A DNA stretch of 46,818 nucleotides, taken from NCBI GenBank assembly GCA_938036625.1, contig CALHQH010000039.1, positions 1 through 46,818 of the forward strand, in the 5' to 3' direction. Below are positions 33,873-41,753 of the stretch, in pieces. The translations under genes were made by a program, and so were the position numbers. Numbering within the stretch: the first letter of the stretch is position 1; each line of letters starts with the position of its first letter. Below the pieces are notes generated by a model. It did not search any database. It worked only from the letters and a program-made list of their open reading frames with translations, and was not told the origin of the DNA. The stretch comes from an uncultured Candidatus Saccharibacteria bacterium (lineage in GTDB: Bacteria; Patescibacteriota; Saccharimonadia; Saccharimonadales; Saccharimonadaceae).

Positions 33873-34154
33873 CTAACTGCGTTTGGGTCGCTTGATGCGG
33901 GCAAGCAGGACAGCCCAATCGCCATCAGTTCTTTCGAGGACTTCAAGAATTGTATAATGACCGGTGTTTAATTTCTGATTAAGCTCCGGCAAGCCTCGAC
34001 CATCCATGTCATCGCGTGTGCCGTTAATTTTTCGGATAACTACTTCCTCGATCTCGTAAATGACGCGACTTTTGCGCCAGGATACAACCGCAACCACGAC
34101 AGAGATGATTGATATAAGTAGAGATAGGAGTGCGATACTATCGGGTAGAGACAT
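33873..34154 (-). CDS. small membrane-anchored hypothetical protein, 93 aa
   Basis: One N-terminal membrane helix (IALLSLLISIISVVVAVVSW, residues 7-26) is followed by a short basic region (RKSR) and a predicted soluble domain of about 60 residues (YEIEEVVIRKINGTRDDM through DGDWAVLLARIKRPKRS). No family is recognised. It has an AT-rich start region (TATAAA a few nt upstream of the ATG, minus strand) that may serve as a leaderless promoter. It converges with the ABC exporter operon. Confidence 0.55.
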   Translation of the reverse strand: MSLPDSIALLSLLISIISVVVAVVSWRKSRVIYEIEEVVIRKINGTRDDMDGRGLPELNQKLNTGHYTILEVLERTDGDWAVLLARIKRPKRS

Positions 34155-34181
34155 TGGTTTATAAAATTAATTAGTCGCTTG

Positions 34182-34643
34182 TTACCGCAAATCAAATATG
34201 TCCAGTGCGCCAAAGTTCCCTGTCAGCATGGTGCGCTCAATGATGTGCGGGGCGATTGCTTTGGAGAATTTCTTAGGGCGTGTTTTGGCGGGGAGGTCGA
34301 GCACGGTATTGAGTGCATAGACGAAGAACTGATAGCGATGCGTCCCAAAGGCGGGGTGCGGGCCACCCCAACCGGGCTTACCCCAGGTAGTCGTGCCTTC
34401 GATAGCGCCATGAGGGAGGTAGTCGCTGCCGATTTCTGTGGTGGTGGGAGAGAGATTCCAAGCAATCCAGTGGTAGAAGCCGCCAATGAAGGGTGCGTCG
34501 GGGCTATAGCACACCACAGCGAGGCTCTGCGTACCATCAGGGATGTCGCTGATGGTGAGAGGCGGTCGCTGGTTGCCACCGAAGCGCGAATAGATCTTTG
34601 GTATTTTGGCGTTGTTGTTGAAGGCGGGGCTGGTGACTTTCAT
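34182..34643 (-). CDS. PEBP-family (YbhB/YbcL-like) protein, 153 aa
   Basis: The sequence MKVTSPAFNNNAKIPKIYSR, with RPPLTISDIPDGTQSLAVVCYSPDAP, GGFYHWIAWNLSP and GPHPAFGTHRYQFFVYAL, is characteristic of the bacterial YbhB/YbcL branch of phosphatidylethanolamine-binding proteins. The DPDAP-like motif here reads SPDAP; the GxHRY motif is intact (GTHRYQF). There is no signal peptide, so the protein is cytoplasmic. Function of bacterial PEBP proteins is not settled. The ATG at 34643 is preferred to upstream 34733 because TATACT precedes it by 6 nt. Confidence 0.9.
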   Translation of the reverse strand: MKVTSPAFNNNAKIPKIYSRFGGNQRPPLTISDIPDGTQSLAVVCYSPDAPFIGGFYHWIAWNLSPTTTEIGSDYLPHGAIEGTTTWGKPGWGGPHPAFGTHRYQFFVYALNTVLDLPAKTRPKKFSKAIAPHIIERTMLTGNFGALDIFDLR

Positions 34644-34649
34644 GTCTAT

Positions 34650-34655
34650 AGTATA
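34650..34655 (-). promoter_or_regulatory. -10 box TATACT (minus strand), leaderless-type
   Basis: On the minus strand TATACT lies 6 nt before the ATG at 34643. The surrounding GTATACCGTATAC (34651-34663) is itself symmetric. Confidence 0.55.
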
Positions 34656-34770
34656 CCGTATACTGGTCATGCTCGCCAGAATAATTTCGATCAAATGGCA
34701 TACAAATGGGATATGTACGGGAGAAAGCACCAAAATAAGCCGGGTAATAGCATAACAAGCAATTATTTGC

Positions 34771-34776
34771 TATAGT
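34771..34776 (+). promoter_or_regulatory. -10 box TATAGT, leaderless-type promoter
   Basis: TATAGT is 9 nt upstream of ATG 34786. The interval GGGCAAATA has no ribosome site. It faces away from the PEBP promoter at 34650. Confidence 0.5.
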
Positions 34777-34785
34777 GGGCAAATA

Positions 34786-35409
34786 ATGATCACCGACCAA
34801 CTTCTCCGCACCCACCCAATCATCTCCGACCAAGTGGATGAGCGTGAGCTGCGGGTTTTGCTGCGTGAGCTTGAGCGGCTTCTGAGGGCTGGCTGTCAGG
34901 GGTCGGTTGTTGAATTTGGCTGCTATGTGGGGACGACGAGCTTGTTTATCCGGCGCTTGCTTGATGCGTATCAGTACGTGGGAGCATTTCATGTCTATGA
35001 TTCATTCGCTGGTTTGCCAGAGAAGACGGCGCAGGATGCAAGCGCAGCTGGTGAGCAGTTTGTGGCAGGGGAGCTTGCTGCAACGCGCAAGGGATTTTTC
35101 CAGCAGTTCAAGAAAGCTGGGCTGCGCCCGCCAGTGGTGCACAAGGCGTGGTTTGCCGAGCTTACGCCGCATGATGTGCCGGAGGATATTATGTTTGCCT
35201 TTCTTGATGGCGACTATTACCAGTCGATTATGGACTCGCTCTGGCTCGTGACGCCGAAGCTGACTCTTGATGCAGTGCTGGTGGTGGATGATTATGCCAA
35301 TGAGGCGCTGCCTGGTGCGGCTCGGGCGGCCGATGCGTGGCTGCAAGCGCACCCTGGATTCCGCTGCCGGGTGGAGGCGAGCTTGGCGGTTATTACCGCA
35401 ATAAAATAA
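34786..35409 (+). CDS. TylF/MycF-like SAM-dependent methyltransferase, 207 aa
   Basis: The Rossmann start is SVVEFGCYVGTTSLFIRR, a SAM-binding motif I. DSFAGLPEKTAQD and FLDGDYYQSIMDSL, followed by LVVDDYANEALPGA, are the metal-binding and active-site landmarks of the TylF/MycF (macrocin O-methyltransferase) family. These enzymes methylate sugar hydroxyls using Mg2+. Here the substrate may be a surface glycan or small metabolite. It appears monocistronic and its neighbours do not help identify the substrate. Confidence 0.85.
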   Translation: MITDQLLRTHPIISDQVDERELRVLLRELERLLRAGCQGSVVEFGCYVGTTSLFIRRLLDAYQYVGAFHVYDSFAGLPEKTAQDASAAGEQFVAGELAATRKGFFQQFKKAGLRPPVVHKAWFAELTPHDVPEDIMFAFLDGDYYQSIMDSLWLVTPKLTLDAVLVVDDYANEALPGAARAADAWLQAHPGFRCRVEASLAVITAIK

Positions 35410-35450
35410 CCAACGGCTGGTATGCAGTTGGTAGAGTGATGATAGTATCA

Positions 35451-35499
35451 AGATAGGGGTGTCGTCTCCGCAGAACCACGGTGACGCCACCCCGTATCT
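35451..35499. repeat. long imperfect hairpin between convergent genes
   Basis: AGATAGGGGTGTCGTC (35451-35466) pairs with GACGCCACCCCGTATCT (35483-35499) over about 15 bp with one bulge and one mismatch; a small inner stem CCG/CGG closes the loop. No T-run follows on either strand. It lies between the convergent methyltransferase and nuclease genes and may end transcription for both, or be a mobile or structured element. Confidence 0.55.
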
Positions 35500-35513
35500 A
35501 AATAGTAGCGGAA

Positions 35514-35966
35514 TTATTTACTGATGTCAATAATCTTCTTTGACTTTGGAATAATAATCAGCCGTTTGACTCGTTTGATATCATGAAATTCTTTCTTAAG
35601 TCGGGCAATATTAACTGCATCGGTTATTTTCGATCGACGAAGGTCAAAAATAATGTACTCAGATTGATGAATCGCAACCTTAAATGCGCGTTTGATAGTG
35701 TGTGGACTTCGGCCGATTGGACATTTCATCTCCCACCGCTTGTTGAGCATGATAATGTCTGGTGTATGGACTCCTTTTCGTTGATCGGGTGGAATGATTG
35801 TAATATCATAGCCTTGTTGTGTAAGGTAGACAATAGTTGCATTCTCGTGGTGATGAAGAATAACTCCATTTGTTGTGATAGACCCCTGCCTCATACAAAA
35901 CCATGATAGACTATTATGGTAATTAATAGCAAAAATAAGCTTTTGTGATTCATTATTCAGTTTCAT
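35514..35966 (-). CDS. PD-(D/E)xK-like nuclease resembling CdiA C-terminal toxin domains, 150 aa
   Basis: The core pattern is visible: HHHENATIVYLTQQGYDI (Glu41), KGVHTPDIIM (Asp70) and RWEMKCPIGRS (Glu79-x-Lys81), then KRAFKVAIHQSEYIIFDLRR. This TPD...WExK...Q...IIDL arrangement is what I know from C-terminal nuclease domains of CdiA-type polymorphic toxins and from mobile-element proteins. The gene encodes only this domain plus about 30 N-terminal residues, with no signal peptide or delivery domain. No candidate immunity gene is adjacent. The gene is AT-rich relative to neighbours, suggesting transfer. The ATG at 35966 is preferred over an in-frame GTG at 35993. A cytoplasmic nuclease, captured toxin domain or toxin precursor are alternatives. 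Confidence 0.7.
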   Translation of the reverse strand: MKLNNESQKLIFAINYHNSLSWFCMRQGSITTNGVILHHHENATIVYLTQQGYDITIIPPDQRKGVHTPDIIMLNKRWEMKCPIGRSPHTIKRAFKVAIHQSEYIIFDLRRSKITDAVNIARLKKEFHDIKRVKRLIIIPKSKKIIDISK

Positions 35967-35987
35967 ATTCGTGACACCTGTTATCCA

Positions 35988-36015
35988 TTGCACTTACCTC
36001 AGAACATGCTACAAT
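35988..36015 (+). promoter_or_regulatory. arc operon promoter, extended -10
   Basis: TTGCAC (35988-35993), 16 nt and TACAAT (36010-36015) preceded by TGC. The leader carries GGGGG before the GTG start of arcA at 36051. The -35 overlaps the likely promoter region of the divergent nuclease gene. Confidence 0.6.
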
Positions 36016-36050
36016 GAAAGCATCAACTATAAGCCACACAGGGGGAAAAG

Positions 36051-37286
36051 GTGGACGATCCAATTCATATTACATCAGAGATTGGCCGGTTGAAGACAGT
36101 GCTCTTGCATCGGCCGGGTGAGGAGCTCGAGCATCTCACGCCAGAACATTTGCAGCGCCTATTGTTTGACGATATTCCGTATCTCAAGGTTGCGCAGGAG
36201 GAGCATGATCGCTTTGCGGAGTTGCTCCGCTCGCGTGGGGTCGAAGTGTTGTACTTGGATGAACTTGCCGCCGAGGCACTTGCTGACGAAGCAGTGCGGC
36301 GGCAATTTGTTGTTGAGATGCTGGTAGCATCGAAGCAAGACAACCAACGCGCATCGCGGACGCTTGCCGAGTATTTGCTGAGCATGGAGCCACGCCAGAT
36401 GGTGCGCAAGCTGATGGCGGGGGTGCGCAAAGATGAGATTAGTCTGCCGCCCGAGCAGCAGCAACTCCACACGATGGTAGAGCACGAGCAGTATCCGTTC
36501 TATCTCGACCCAATGCCGAACCTCTACTTCACGCGCGACCCAGCAGCGGCGATTGGCCAAGGTTTGACGATCAACAAGATGCACTGGCCAGCTCGGCGGC
36601 GCGAATCGCTCTTTATGCGCTATATTATCGATTTCCATCCACGCTTTGCTGGCAAGAACGTACCGGTTTGGTATGATCGCAGCCAACCATTCTCGATTGA
36701 GGGCGGTGATGAGTTGGTGCTTAATAACCACACAATGGCCATCGGTATTAGTGAGCGCACCTCACCAGAGGCGATTGAGCTGATGGCGACGAAGCTCTTT
36801 GCTGGGTCGGACTTTGACACGGTGATTGCCCTTGAGATCCCCAAGAGTCACGCCTTTATGCATCTGGATACCGTCTTTACGATGATTGACCACGACAAAT
36901 TTACCATCCATCCAGAGATTCGAGGCTTTGAGGGGCGGATGAATATCTTCGTCTTGCATAAGGCAGACGGGCAAGCCTACCCAACCATTACCAAAGAACA
37001 TAATCTCGAGCAGGTGCTCAGCCAAGCCCTTGGCGTACCGTCGATTACCTTGATCGAATGCGGTGGCGGTGACGATATCGCTGCAGCGCGCGAGCAGTGG
37101 AATGACGGGAGCAATACCTTGGCGATTGCTCCTGGGGTGGTAGTCACCTACGACCGCAACTACGTCACCAACCAAAAACTGCGTGAGGCAGGCGTCGAAG
37201 TGCTGGAGATTACTGGCTCGGAGCTTGGCCGGGGCCGTGGCGGGCCACGCTGCATGAGTATGCCATTAATACGAGAGGATGTGTAA
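36051..37286 (+). CDS. arcA: arginine deiminase, 411 aa
   Basis: ArcA converts L-arginine to citrulline and ammonia. The family pattern is complete: TSEIGRLKTVLLHRPGEELE, PNLYFTRDPAAAIG, EGGDELVLN, HLDTVFTMID and, at the end, GRGRGGPRCMSMPLIRE with catalytic Cys401. Length is usual. The start is GTG; no in-frame ATG fits and GGGGG lies just upstream. It is first of an operon with arcB, arcD, a DDAH-like gene and arcC; arcB begins directly after its stop. The pathway supplies ATP and ammonia in the cytoplasm. Confidence 0.97.
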   Translation: MDDPIHITSEIGRLKTVLLHRPGEELEHLTPEHLQRLLFDDIPYLKVAQEEHDRFAELLRSRGVEVLYLDELAAEALADEAVRRQFVVEMLVASKQDNQRASRTLAEYLLSMEPRQMVRKLMAGVRKDEISLPPEQQQLHTMVEHEQYPFYLDPMPNLYFTRDPAAAIGQGLTINKMHWPARRRESLFMRYIIDFHPRFAGKNVPVWYDRSQPFSIEGGDELVLNNHTMAIGISERTSPEAIELMATKLFAGSDFDTVIALEIPKSHAFMHLDTVFTMIDHDKFTIHPEIRGFEGRMNIFVLHKADGQAYPTITKEHNLEQVLSQALGVPSITLIECGGGDDIAAAREQWNDGSNTLAIAPGVVVTYDRNYVTNQKLREAGVEVLEITGSELGRGRGGPRCMSMPLIREDV

Positions 37287-38282
37287 ATGAATCTACCAAC
37301 CAATCTAAAAAACCGCTCATTCCTAGCCCTCAAGGACTTTTCATCAGAGGAAATCCGGCAGATGCTCGACACCGCGCATGAGCTCAAGAAGCTTAAGCGC
37401 GAGGGCGTGCCGCACCGCTTACACGAGGGTAAGCAGGTCGCCCTCTTGTTTGAGAAGAACTCGACCCGCACACGCTGCGCCTTTACGGTAGCGGCCAATG
37501 ACCTTGGCGTTGCACCGGAGTTTCTCGGTAAGGATGACATCCAGCTCGGTAAAAAGGAGTCGGTTGAGGACACTGCGAAGGTGCTGGGCCGGATGTTTGA
37601 TGGGATTGAATTCCGCGGCTTTAAGCACTCGACGGTAGAAGACTTGGCCAAACACGCTGGTGTACCAGTGTGGAATGGCCTGACCGATCAATTCCACCCG
37701 ACGCAGATCTTGGCCGACTTTATGACGCTTGAGGAGCACGTTGGGCCGCTGGCTAGCACGAAGCTGGTCTTCGTTGGTGATGGGCGCAACAACATGGCCA
37801 ATAGCTTGATGATTGGCTCGGCCAAGATGGGCGTTGACTTCCGTATCTTAGCGCCAGCTGAGCTGCACCCGAGCAGTGAGCTGGTTGATCTCGCTCGGGC
37901 GATTGCTGCCGAGACTGGTGCGCAGATTACCGTGACGGATGATCGCGCCACGGCTCTGGAGGGGGCAGACGCGATCTACACCGACGTGTGGGTGTCGATG
38001 GGTGAGGAGGCGCAGTTCGCTGAGCGGATTGCTTTACTCAAACCCTACCAGGTAAACCGTGCAATGCTTGACGAGACGCACAATCCACACGTTAAATTCT
38101 TGCACTGCTTGCCAGCCTTCCACGATCTCAACACCGAGACGGGGCTGAAGATCTACCAGGACTATGGCCTTGAGAGTATGGAAGTGACGGACGAGGTGTT
38201 CCGGAGCGAGCATAGTGTGGTCTTCGACGAAGCGGAGAACCGCATGCACACGATTAAGGCAGTGATGGCACTGACGTTATAA
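37287..38282 (+). CDS. arcB: catabolic ornithine carbamoyltransferase, 331 aa
   Basis: ArcB uses phosphate to split citrulline into ornithine and carbamoyl phosphate. Signatures are EKNSTRTRCAFTVAANDLG (carbamoyl-phosphate site), FHPTQILADFMTL, and FLHCLPAFHD, the ornithine-binding Cys-Leu-Pro motif. It starts immediately after the arcA stop codon. Context in the arginine deiminase operon identifies the catabolic rather than biosynthetic form. Confidence 0.96.
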   Translation: MNLPTNLKNRSFLALKDFSSEEIRQMLDTAHELKKLKREGVPHRLHEGKQVALLFEKNSTRTRCAFTVAANDLGVAPEFLGKDDIQLGKKESVEDTAKVLGRMFDGIEFRGFKHSTVEDLAKHAGVPVWNGLTDQFHPTQILADFMTLEEHVGPLASTKLVFVGDGRNNMANSLMIGSAKMGVDFRILAPAELHPSSELVDLARAIAAETGAQITVTDDRATALEGADAIYTDVWVSMGEEAQFAERIALLKPYQVNRAMLDETHNPHVKFLHCLPAFHDLNTETGLKIYQDYGLESMEVTDEVFRSEHSVVFDEAENRMHTIKAVMALTL

Positions 38283-38312
38283 CAACTAATTGAGGCATAG
38301 GGGGCCTCACAT

Positions 38313-39788
38313 ATGACAACACAACAAACACAACAAGAGAGCAAGCTGGGGTGGCGATCACTCACCGGGCTTGTTATCGGCAGCATGATTGGGGCTGGCA
38401 TCTTCAATCTTGTCCGTAATACTGCAGAGTCGGCTGGGCCACTGGCGACCATTATTGCGTGGCTCGTCACTGGGGTGGGGATGGTCTTCCTCGTCCTGAG
38501 TTTTCGCAACCTTGCCGAGAAGCGTCCTGACCTTGACGCTGGTATCTATAGCTATGCCGAGGCAGGGTTTGGCAAATATGTCGGGTTTAACTCGGCCTGG
38601 GGGTATTGGATCTCGGCCTGGATTGGCAACATCGCCTATGCGGTAACGGCCTTTTCAGCACTTGGCTATTTCTTCCCGCAGCTGTTTGCTGACGGCCAAA
38701 ACTGGGCCTCGGCGATTGGTATGTCGATTTTACTCTGGGGTGTGCACTGCCTGATTCTCAGAGGTGTGCGCACAGCCAGTGCGGTGAACTTGCTCATCAC
38801 GATTGCCAAGATTGTCCCGCTGATGGTCTTTTTGGTGGCGATTATTGCCGCCTTTAAGCTCGATATATTCTCGAAGGATCTCTGGGGCTTGGCTGGCAGT
38901 AATTTCAGTCTTGGGTCGGTACTGAGCCAAGTGCAGAGCATGATGATCGTTACCGTCTGGGTATTCATTGGCATCGAGGGTGCGGTTGTGTTCTCTGGCC
39001 GGGCTAAGCAGCGCAGTGATGTCGTTAAGGCGACCTTCATTGGCTTTGCTGCCGTGCTTGCGCTCTATGTCTTGATGACTGTCCTGGCCTTTGGCGTGGC
39101 AACGCAGCCGGAGCTGGCTGGTCTCAAAGATCCAGCGATGGCGCTCTTGCTTGAGAAGGTGGTTGGACCGTGGGGTGCCTGGCTGGTCAATAGTGGCTTG
39201 ATCATTGCGGTGCTTGGTGGCTGGCTGGCTTGGACGATGTTTGCAGCTGAGCTGCCCTACCAAGCGGCAAAGGTTGGCACTTTTCCGACGTTTTTTGCCA
39301 AAGAGAACAAGGTTGGCGTGCCAAAGAACTCGCTGCTGGTGACCAACGCTTTGGTGCAGTTCTTTATCCTGACGATACCGCTGACGAGTGGCTCGGTGTA
39401 TAACATTGGTATTGCGATTGCGACATCGGCAATTTTGGTGCCTTATGCCTTGACGGCCTTCTACCAGCTGAAGCACTCGGCTCTCGAGAGGCCAGAGACG
39501 AAGGGTCGGACGGCCAATATCTTGATTGGTGTGATGGCTAGTGTGTATAGCGTCTGGCTGGTCTATGCCGCGGGAGTGGAGAACTTACTGGTGACGGTGT
39601 TCTTGTATGTGCCGGGTATTGTGGTTTATGGCCTGATGCGCAAGCAGCAAGGCAAGAAGCCATTTACGACGCTTGAGTGGCTGCTCGTTGTGGCGCTGCT
39701 GGTGGCGCTCGCCTATGCGCTATTCCAGCTGCTGACTGGTGGGCTGGATAAGACACTTGGTATTACGATGCCGAAGCTGTTTAACTAA
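38313..39788 (+). CDS. arcD: arginine/ornithine antiporter (APC family), 491 aa
   Basis: About 12 or 13 hydrophobic segments are visible. The N-terminus GWRSLTGLVIGSMIGAGIFNLVRNTAESAGP is the typical basic amino acid antiporter start, with the GxGIF helix-1 break. VFIGIEGAVVFSGRAK and AAELPYQAAKVGTFPTFF also match ArcD-type proteins. It exchanges external arginine for internal ornithine at no energy cost, completing the pathway. It sits between arcB and the DDAH-like gene. Confidence 0.94.
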   Translation: MTTQQTQQESKLGWRSLTGLVIGSMIGAGIFNLVRNTAESAGPLATIIAWLVTGVGMVFLVLSFRNLAEKRPDLDAGIYSYAEAGFGKYVGFNSAWGYWISAWIGNIAYAVTAFSALGYFFPQLFADGQNWASAIGMSILLWGVHCLILRGVRTASAVNLLITIAKIVPLMVFLVAIIAAFKLDIFSKDLWGLAGSNFSLGSVLSQVQSMMIVTVWVFIGIEGAVVFSGRAKQRSDVVKATFIGFAAVLALYVLMTVLAFGVATQPELAGLKDPAMALLLEKVVGPWGAWLVNSGLIIAVLGGWLAWTMFAAELPYQAAKVGTFPTFFAKENKVGVPKNSLLVTNALVQFFILTIPLTSGSVYNIGIAIATSAILVPYALTAFYQLKHSALERPETKGRTANILIGVMASVYSVWLVYAAGVENLLVTVFLYVPGIVVYGLMRKQQGKKPFTTLEWLLVVALLVALAYALFQLLTGGLDKTLGITMPKLFN

Positions 39789-39851
39789 TGAGGAGCTATG
39801 CGGTGCGCCAAGAAAAGGGCGCACCGCTTGGTAATAAGAGAAAGGAGTGTG

Positions 39852-40625
39852 ATGTTTCACTATGCGATTACCCGCCGGCCAAGCCGTAGCTTGATCAATG
39901 GCATTAGCCAGACGCCGGAGAAGGGGAAGCCAGACTATGAGCGGGCAATGCAGCAGTACGATCAGTACGTTGCGCTGCTTCGCCAGTGCGGCCTTGAGGT
40001 GACGGTCTTGGAGCCCAATGAGGAGTATCCGGATAGCGTCTTTATTGAGGATAATGCTCTGTGTACGCCGCATGGGGTGGCGATTTTGTCGCGGCCTGGG
40101 GCGGCAAGCCGGCGCGGTGAGGCGAGCCTGCCCGATTTGCGCCAGGCGCTGAGTCAGCATTATGATACGATTGAGCAAGTCGAGGCACCGGGTACTGTCG
40201 ACCCTGGCGATATTATGATGGTGGGTGACCACTACTACATTGGCCTAAGCCACCGCACCAACCAAGCAGCAGCCGAGCAGATTACCGCCATTCTCGAGCG
40301 CCATGGCATGACGGCCGAGACGGTTGAGGTGACGGGCATTCTCCATTTGAAGGATGACGTGGTTTACTTAGATAATAACAACCTGATCGTTGCCAAGGCC
40401 TATGAACATCACCCGGCCTTTGCGGGGTTTCGTAAGCTGGTGGTGGATGACGATGAGTACTATGCGGTTAATAGCTTGTGGATTAATGGCACAGTGATTG
40501 TGCCGCAGGGCTTTCCCAAGATTGAGCAGCAGATCCGCGACTGTGGCTACCACGTAGAACTAATTGATACCAGTGAATTTGAAAAAATAACCGGCAGTTT
40601 GACCTGCATGTCGTTGAGGTTTTAG
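39852..40625 (+). CDS. dimethylarginine dimethylaminohydrolase-like (DDAH) enzyme, 257 aa
   Basis: DDAH hydrolyses N-omega-methylated arginines to citrulline and methylamines. The sequence begins FHYAITRRPSRSLINGIS, has EYPDSVFIEDNALC (active-site Asp), DPGDIM and GILHLKDDVVYLD (catalytic His), and ends GSLTCMSLRF with catalytic Cys252. Length 257 matches bacterial DDAH (254 in Pseudomonas). The ATG at 39852 is preferred to 39798 because AAGGAG precedes it. It lies inside the arginine deiminase operon, where its citrulline would feed ArcB. Related guanidine-modifying enzymes cannot be excluded without assays. Confidence 0.87.
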   Translation: MFHYAITRRPSRSLINGISQTPEKGKPDYERAMQQYDQYVALLRQCGLEVTVLEPNEEYPDSVFIEDNALCTPHGVAILSRPGAASRRGEASLPDLRQALSQHYDTIEQVEAPGTVDPGDIMMVGDHYYIGLSHRTNQAAAEQITAILERHGMTAETVEVTGILHLKDDVVYLDNNNLIVAKAYEHHPAFAGFRKLVVDDDEYYAVNSLWINGTVIVPQGFPKIEQQIRDCGYHVELIDTSEFEKITGSLTCMSLRF

Positions 40626-40626
40626 G

Positions 40627-41568
40627 ATGAGTACAATTGTGATTGCATTGGGTGGTAACGCCCTCCAAAAACAAGGTGAGGCAAGTGCGGCTGCGCAGCA
40701 GCGAGTGGCGAGCGAGACGGCGGCTCAGCTAGTGCCGCTGATTGCAGCTGGGCATCGGCTGGTGATCGTCCACGGCAATGGGCCGCAGGTGGGGAATATT
40801 GTGCTCCATGAGGAAGCGATTAATACCCCTGAGGTGCCGACAATGCCGCTTGATACATGCGGCGCAATGAGCCAAGGGGAGATCGGCTACTGGCTGCAGC
40901 AGGCGCTGACGAATGAGTTTGCTCGCCGTGGTATGCCAAACCACGCGGTGACGATGGTGACGCAAACAGTAGTCGATGCGGGTGACCCGGCGTTTGCGAA
41001 TCCTGCGAAGCCAATCGGGGTCTTTTATGCCTCCGAGGCTGAGGCGCAGCAGTCGGCGGCGGGGCGTGATTTCGTCTTTAAAGAGGATGCGGGGCGAGGC
41101 TGGCGCCGCGTTGTGCCATCACCTCGGCCGCAGCGCGTGGTCGAAGAAGGTGCGGTGCGTGCCTTGCTTGACGCTGGCTTGACCGTTGTAACAGCGGGCG
41201 GCGGCGGAATTCCGGTGGTTGAGAATGAAGCGCAGGGTATGGCCGGGGTCGAGGCGGTGATTGATAAGGACTTTACCGCTGCGGTGGTGGCTGATGCGAT
41301 TGATGCCGAAGCCTTGGTGATTCTCACTGCCGTCGATAACGCGATGGTCGACTATGGTACGCCGCAGGCCCGTGCGATTGGCCGGACGACCAGCCAGGAG
41401 ATGCACGCCTATGCCGAGCAGGGGCAGTTTGCGTCGGGTAGTATGCTACCGAAGGTGCAGGCCGCGCTCAATTTCGTGGCAAAGCCTGGTCGGCGCGCCA
41501 TCATTGCTAACCTAGAGCATGCCGCTGCCGCTGTGGCGGGCGAGCAAGGGACGATTATCGTGTCATAG
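40627..41568 (+). CDS. arcC: carbamate kinase, 313 aa
   Basis: ArcC transfers phosphate from carbamoyl phosphate to ADP, giving the single ATP of the pathway. IVIALGGNALQKQGE at the start, VHGNGPQVGNI, MPLDTCGAMSQGEIGYWLQQAL, TAGGGGIPVV and LPKVQAALNFV are family landmarks. The ATG begins one base after the DDAH stop codon, so translation is coupled. It ends the operon, followed by the terminator at 41592-41629. Confidence 0.96.
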   Translation: MSTIVIALGGNALQKQGEASAAAQQRVASETAAQLVPLIAAGHRLVIVHGNGPQVGNIVLHEEAINTPEVPTMPLDTCGAMSQGEIGYWLQQALTNEFARRGMPNHAVTMVTQTVVDAGDPAFANPAKPIGVFYASEAEAQQSAAGRDFVFKEDAGRGWRRVVPSPRPQRVVEEGAVRALLDAGLTVVTAGGGGIPVVENEAQGMAGVEAVIDKDFTAAVVADAIDAEALVILTAVDNAMVDYGTPQARAIGRTTSQEMHAYAEQGQFASGSMLPKVQAALNFVAKPGRRAIIANLEHAAAAVAGEQGTIIVS

Positions 41569-41591
41569 GATATCCACGAAGGGAGAAGCAG

Positions 41592-41629
41592 ATAGACACT
41601 GGTGCAAAGAGCGCCGGTGTCTATTTTTT
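41592..41629 (+). terminator. rho-independent terminator of the arc operon
   Basis: ATAGACACTGGTGC and GCGCCGGTGTCTAT pair over 14 bp (two G-T pairs) around a 5-nt loop, followed by a run of T. Confidence 0.95.
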
Positions 41630-41685
41630 AATGGCATTGTTCTGTAGTGAGTGTGGGGTAACCAGTATTTTATTTCTCAAACTAC

Positions 41686-41714
41686 TTGACATTTCAATAT
41701 ACCTTGTATAGCAT
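41686..41714 (+). promoter_or_regulatory. promoter of the PadR-linked ABC operon with candidate operator
   Basis: TTGACA (41686-41691), 17 nt and TAGCAT (41709-41714). Between them ATATAC-CTT-GTATAG (41697-41711) is a near-perfect inverted repeat and could be the site of the PadR protein encoded downstream. Confidence 0.6.
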
Positions 41715-41753
41715 AGTACCAGGCAATAACAATAATATAGTAAGGAGTATCGA

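Noticed and set aside
35451..35499. Integron attC site
   Set aside because: The hairpin lacks the GTTRRRY-type core sites and no integrase or cassette array is present.
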